37,535 bases of DNA from Oehlia diaphana (lineage: Eukaryota > Glomeromycota > Glomeromycetes > Glomerales > Glomeraceae), in NCBI GenBank assembly GCA_003833135.1, contig QZLH01000061.1:120522-158056 (forward strand), in the 5' to 3' direction. This document shows positions 36,301-37,535 of the stretch, piece after piece (position 1 is the first letter of the stretch; each line of letters opens with the position of its first letter). Made by a program: the position numbers and the translations under genes. The notes under the pieces were generated by a model. The model worked only from the letters and a program-made list of their open reading frames with translations. It was not told the DNA's origin and did not search any database.

Positions 36301-37237
36301 GAGCAACAAAAAAAAAAGAAAAGAAAAGAAAAGGTGACAATAATGTAAATTACCGGGAGTTCTTTTGCCTAATTCAGAAAGAGTTTTAACTCTTCTATTT
36401 GACAAAACTCTTTGTGTAGTTTCTTGACTGGCATTGAAAATACCACCCACTGATCCATCATCTTTAAAAATAGGACTAAACGTGAATGAAAAATATGTTT
36501 CTTCAAGATAACCATCTCTTAACAAGAAGAAGAATCTATCATATTCAAATTTTCCTTTTCCAGTGCTTAACACTCTTTTTATTGTAAAAAGATTAAATCA
36601 AAATTAATTTAATTATTAGAAAGAAAAAAATGAAAGTAAAGTATTAATTAACTTACTCATTAAATAGTGGTTCAAGATCATCATAGATTTCGGCCCATAC
36701 TTCTTTAAATGGCTGACCCATTGCTACGCAGTTAAAAAAATTTCGAGATTAATAATTACAAAGTCACGTGACAACCATAAATTAATCTTAAAATCAAACC
36801 TTGAGGATGTTTCATTTTTAGTATTGGTATCCACACTAATGTTAAAAAATCAATTAAACAATTAGATGATGTAATGATTACGTAAGATAATTTGAGAACA
36901 TACTTTGGTTATATATGTTAACCAAATCTGGGCCATAATAAATCGCTATCGGAAAAACCGAATGCATACACAATTTCTAAAAAATTCCGAATGTTTCAAA
37001 AAAAAAATTAATGAAGAGAATCTTTACAAAATTGAATAAATAAAAACAGAGAAAAAGAAAAGGAAAAAAAAAAAGATTTACCACAGTGGATTTGAGGGTA
37101 TTTTCCCATTCGTCCATAGGACCTAGGGAAGTAGAAGACCAGTCAAAAGATTCGACCAAATCAGCAGCCGGAATTTGATCATATTGATTAGGAATTTCGG
37201 AAAAATTTGAAATATTTTCAGTTCCGGAAAACGACAT
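30353..37237 (-). CDS. dual hybrid histidine kinase (PAS-GAF-HK-REC-GAF-HK-REC-REC)
   Basis: 19 exons give about 1787 residues: 37082-37237, 36904-36976, 36800-36835, 36657-36723, 36354-36574, 35706-36271, 35476-35611, 35253-35389, 34967-35177, 34781-34885, 34069-34710, 33853-33975, 32818-33768, 32389-32707, 32274-32309, 32046-32189, 30914-31970, 30644-30820, 30353-30559; all GT-AG, frame closed. Order: PAS (about 28-165; FDWSSTSLGPMDEW, IYYGPDLV), GAF-like (200-390), HisKA1 with NISHELRTP (H415), HATPase1 (NLCSNAFKHT, VSDTGVGIP, GTGIGLAL), REC1 (D784 in SDIMMPNMNG; TKPF), GAF2 (870-1110), HisKA2 with NTSHELRTP (H1141), HATPase2 (NLLSNSIKFT, CDTGIGID, GTGLGLSI), REC2 lacking the acceptor Asp (about N1459), and REC3 with acceptor in LMDCAMPEMSG (D1716). 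No transmembrane segment is seen, so it is probably a cytosolic sensor. It would pass phosphate through an HPt protein to a response regulator. The signal is unknown. Confidence 0.95.
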
Positions 37238-37535
37238 AAAAGCTTATATTTTTCAAAGAAGACAAAGAAAGAAGAGAGGAGGTTGTTCAAAGAACAAATG
37301 AGGTTAAAATTTTTTTTTTTAAAGTCGAACAATTAAAAATGAATGAGAAATTATATATATAAATAGTATAAATTAAATGACGATGATATTATTTTTAATT
37401 CTCCGAAACATTAAAAAAAAAAAAAAAAATAAGAATAAAAAAAAATAAAAAAATAAAAAAAAAAAAAAAAAAAAAGAATAAGAATAAAAAAAGATAATAA
37501 AATAAAAAAAAAAAATAGATGATAAATGGTATATA
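37238..37535. other. upstream region of histidine kinase, A-rich to window end
   Basis: About 300 bp holding the promoter side of the histidine kinase gene. From about 37410 the plus strand is nearly all A with scattered T and G (low complexity). No gene is seen. Confidence 0.6.

Overview
The window looks like nuclear DNA of an arbuscular mycorrhizal fungus, most likely Rhizophagus or a close relative in Glomeromycotina. The evidence is the very high A+T content, long A/T homopolymers, short GT-AG introns (mostly 60-160 bp), and a mix of F-box, BTB-BACK-TLDc and Cys-motif protein kinase genes of the kind known to be expanded in that group. The organism call is inference; no marker gene settles it.

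Layout. On the plus strand at 0.9-3.0 kb lies a six-exon MFS (DHA1-type) drug/H+ antiporter gene. It converges on an intronless F-box gene (4545-6437, minus). The gap between them holds two compact inverted-repeat elements, and the MFS fourth intron holds a third inverted-repeat insertion. A second intronless F-box gene follows (8664-10487, minus). A two-exon kinase with an N-terminal Cys2-Cys2 motif is on the plus strand (12581-13953). A 1.6 kb AT-rich gap precedes a 13-exon golgin of the TMF1/Sgm1 type (15549-19339, minus). This is divergently paired with a small multi-exon gene of unknown function (19562 to about 20549, plus). Then come a BTB-BACK-TLDc gene (20880-22347, minus), an eight-exon GRAM-VASt lipid-transfer protein of the Lam/Ysp/GRAMD1 type (22563-25929, minus) and a 4.4 kb AT-rich gene desert. 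Last is a 19-exon, about 1787-residue dual hybrid histidine kinase (30353-37237, minus).

All exon joins were derived by hand from GT-AG sites. Each multi-exon model closes in frame, and joins fall inside recognisable motifs (for example NTSH|ELRT and DTG|VGIP), which supports them. The genes do not form an operon or obvious pathway. They are a mix of conserved housekeeping genes (golgin, sterol-transfer protein), sensing and signalling genes (histidine kinase, kinase), ubiquitin-adaptor families (F-box, BTB) and a transporter. The conserved genes are intron-rich, while the family-expanded ones have none or one intron.

The most notable item is the histidine kinase. It carries two complete transmitter modules in one chain, and its middle receiver has lost the phospho-accepting aspartate. 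No tRNA, rRNA, CRISPR array or intact transposase was seen.
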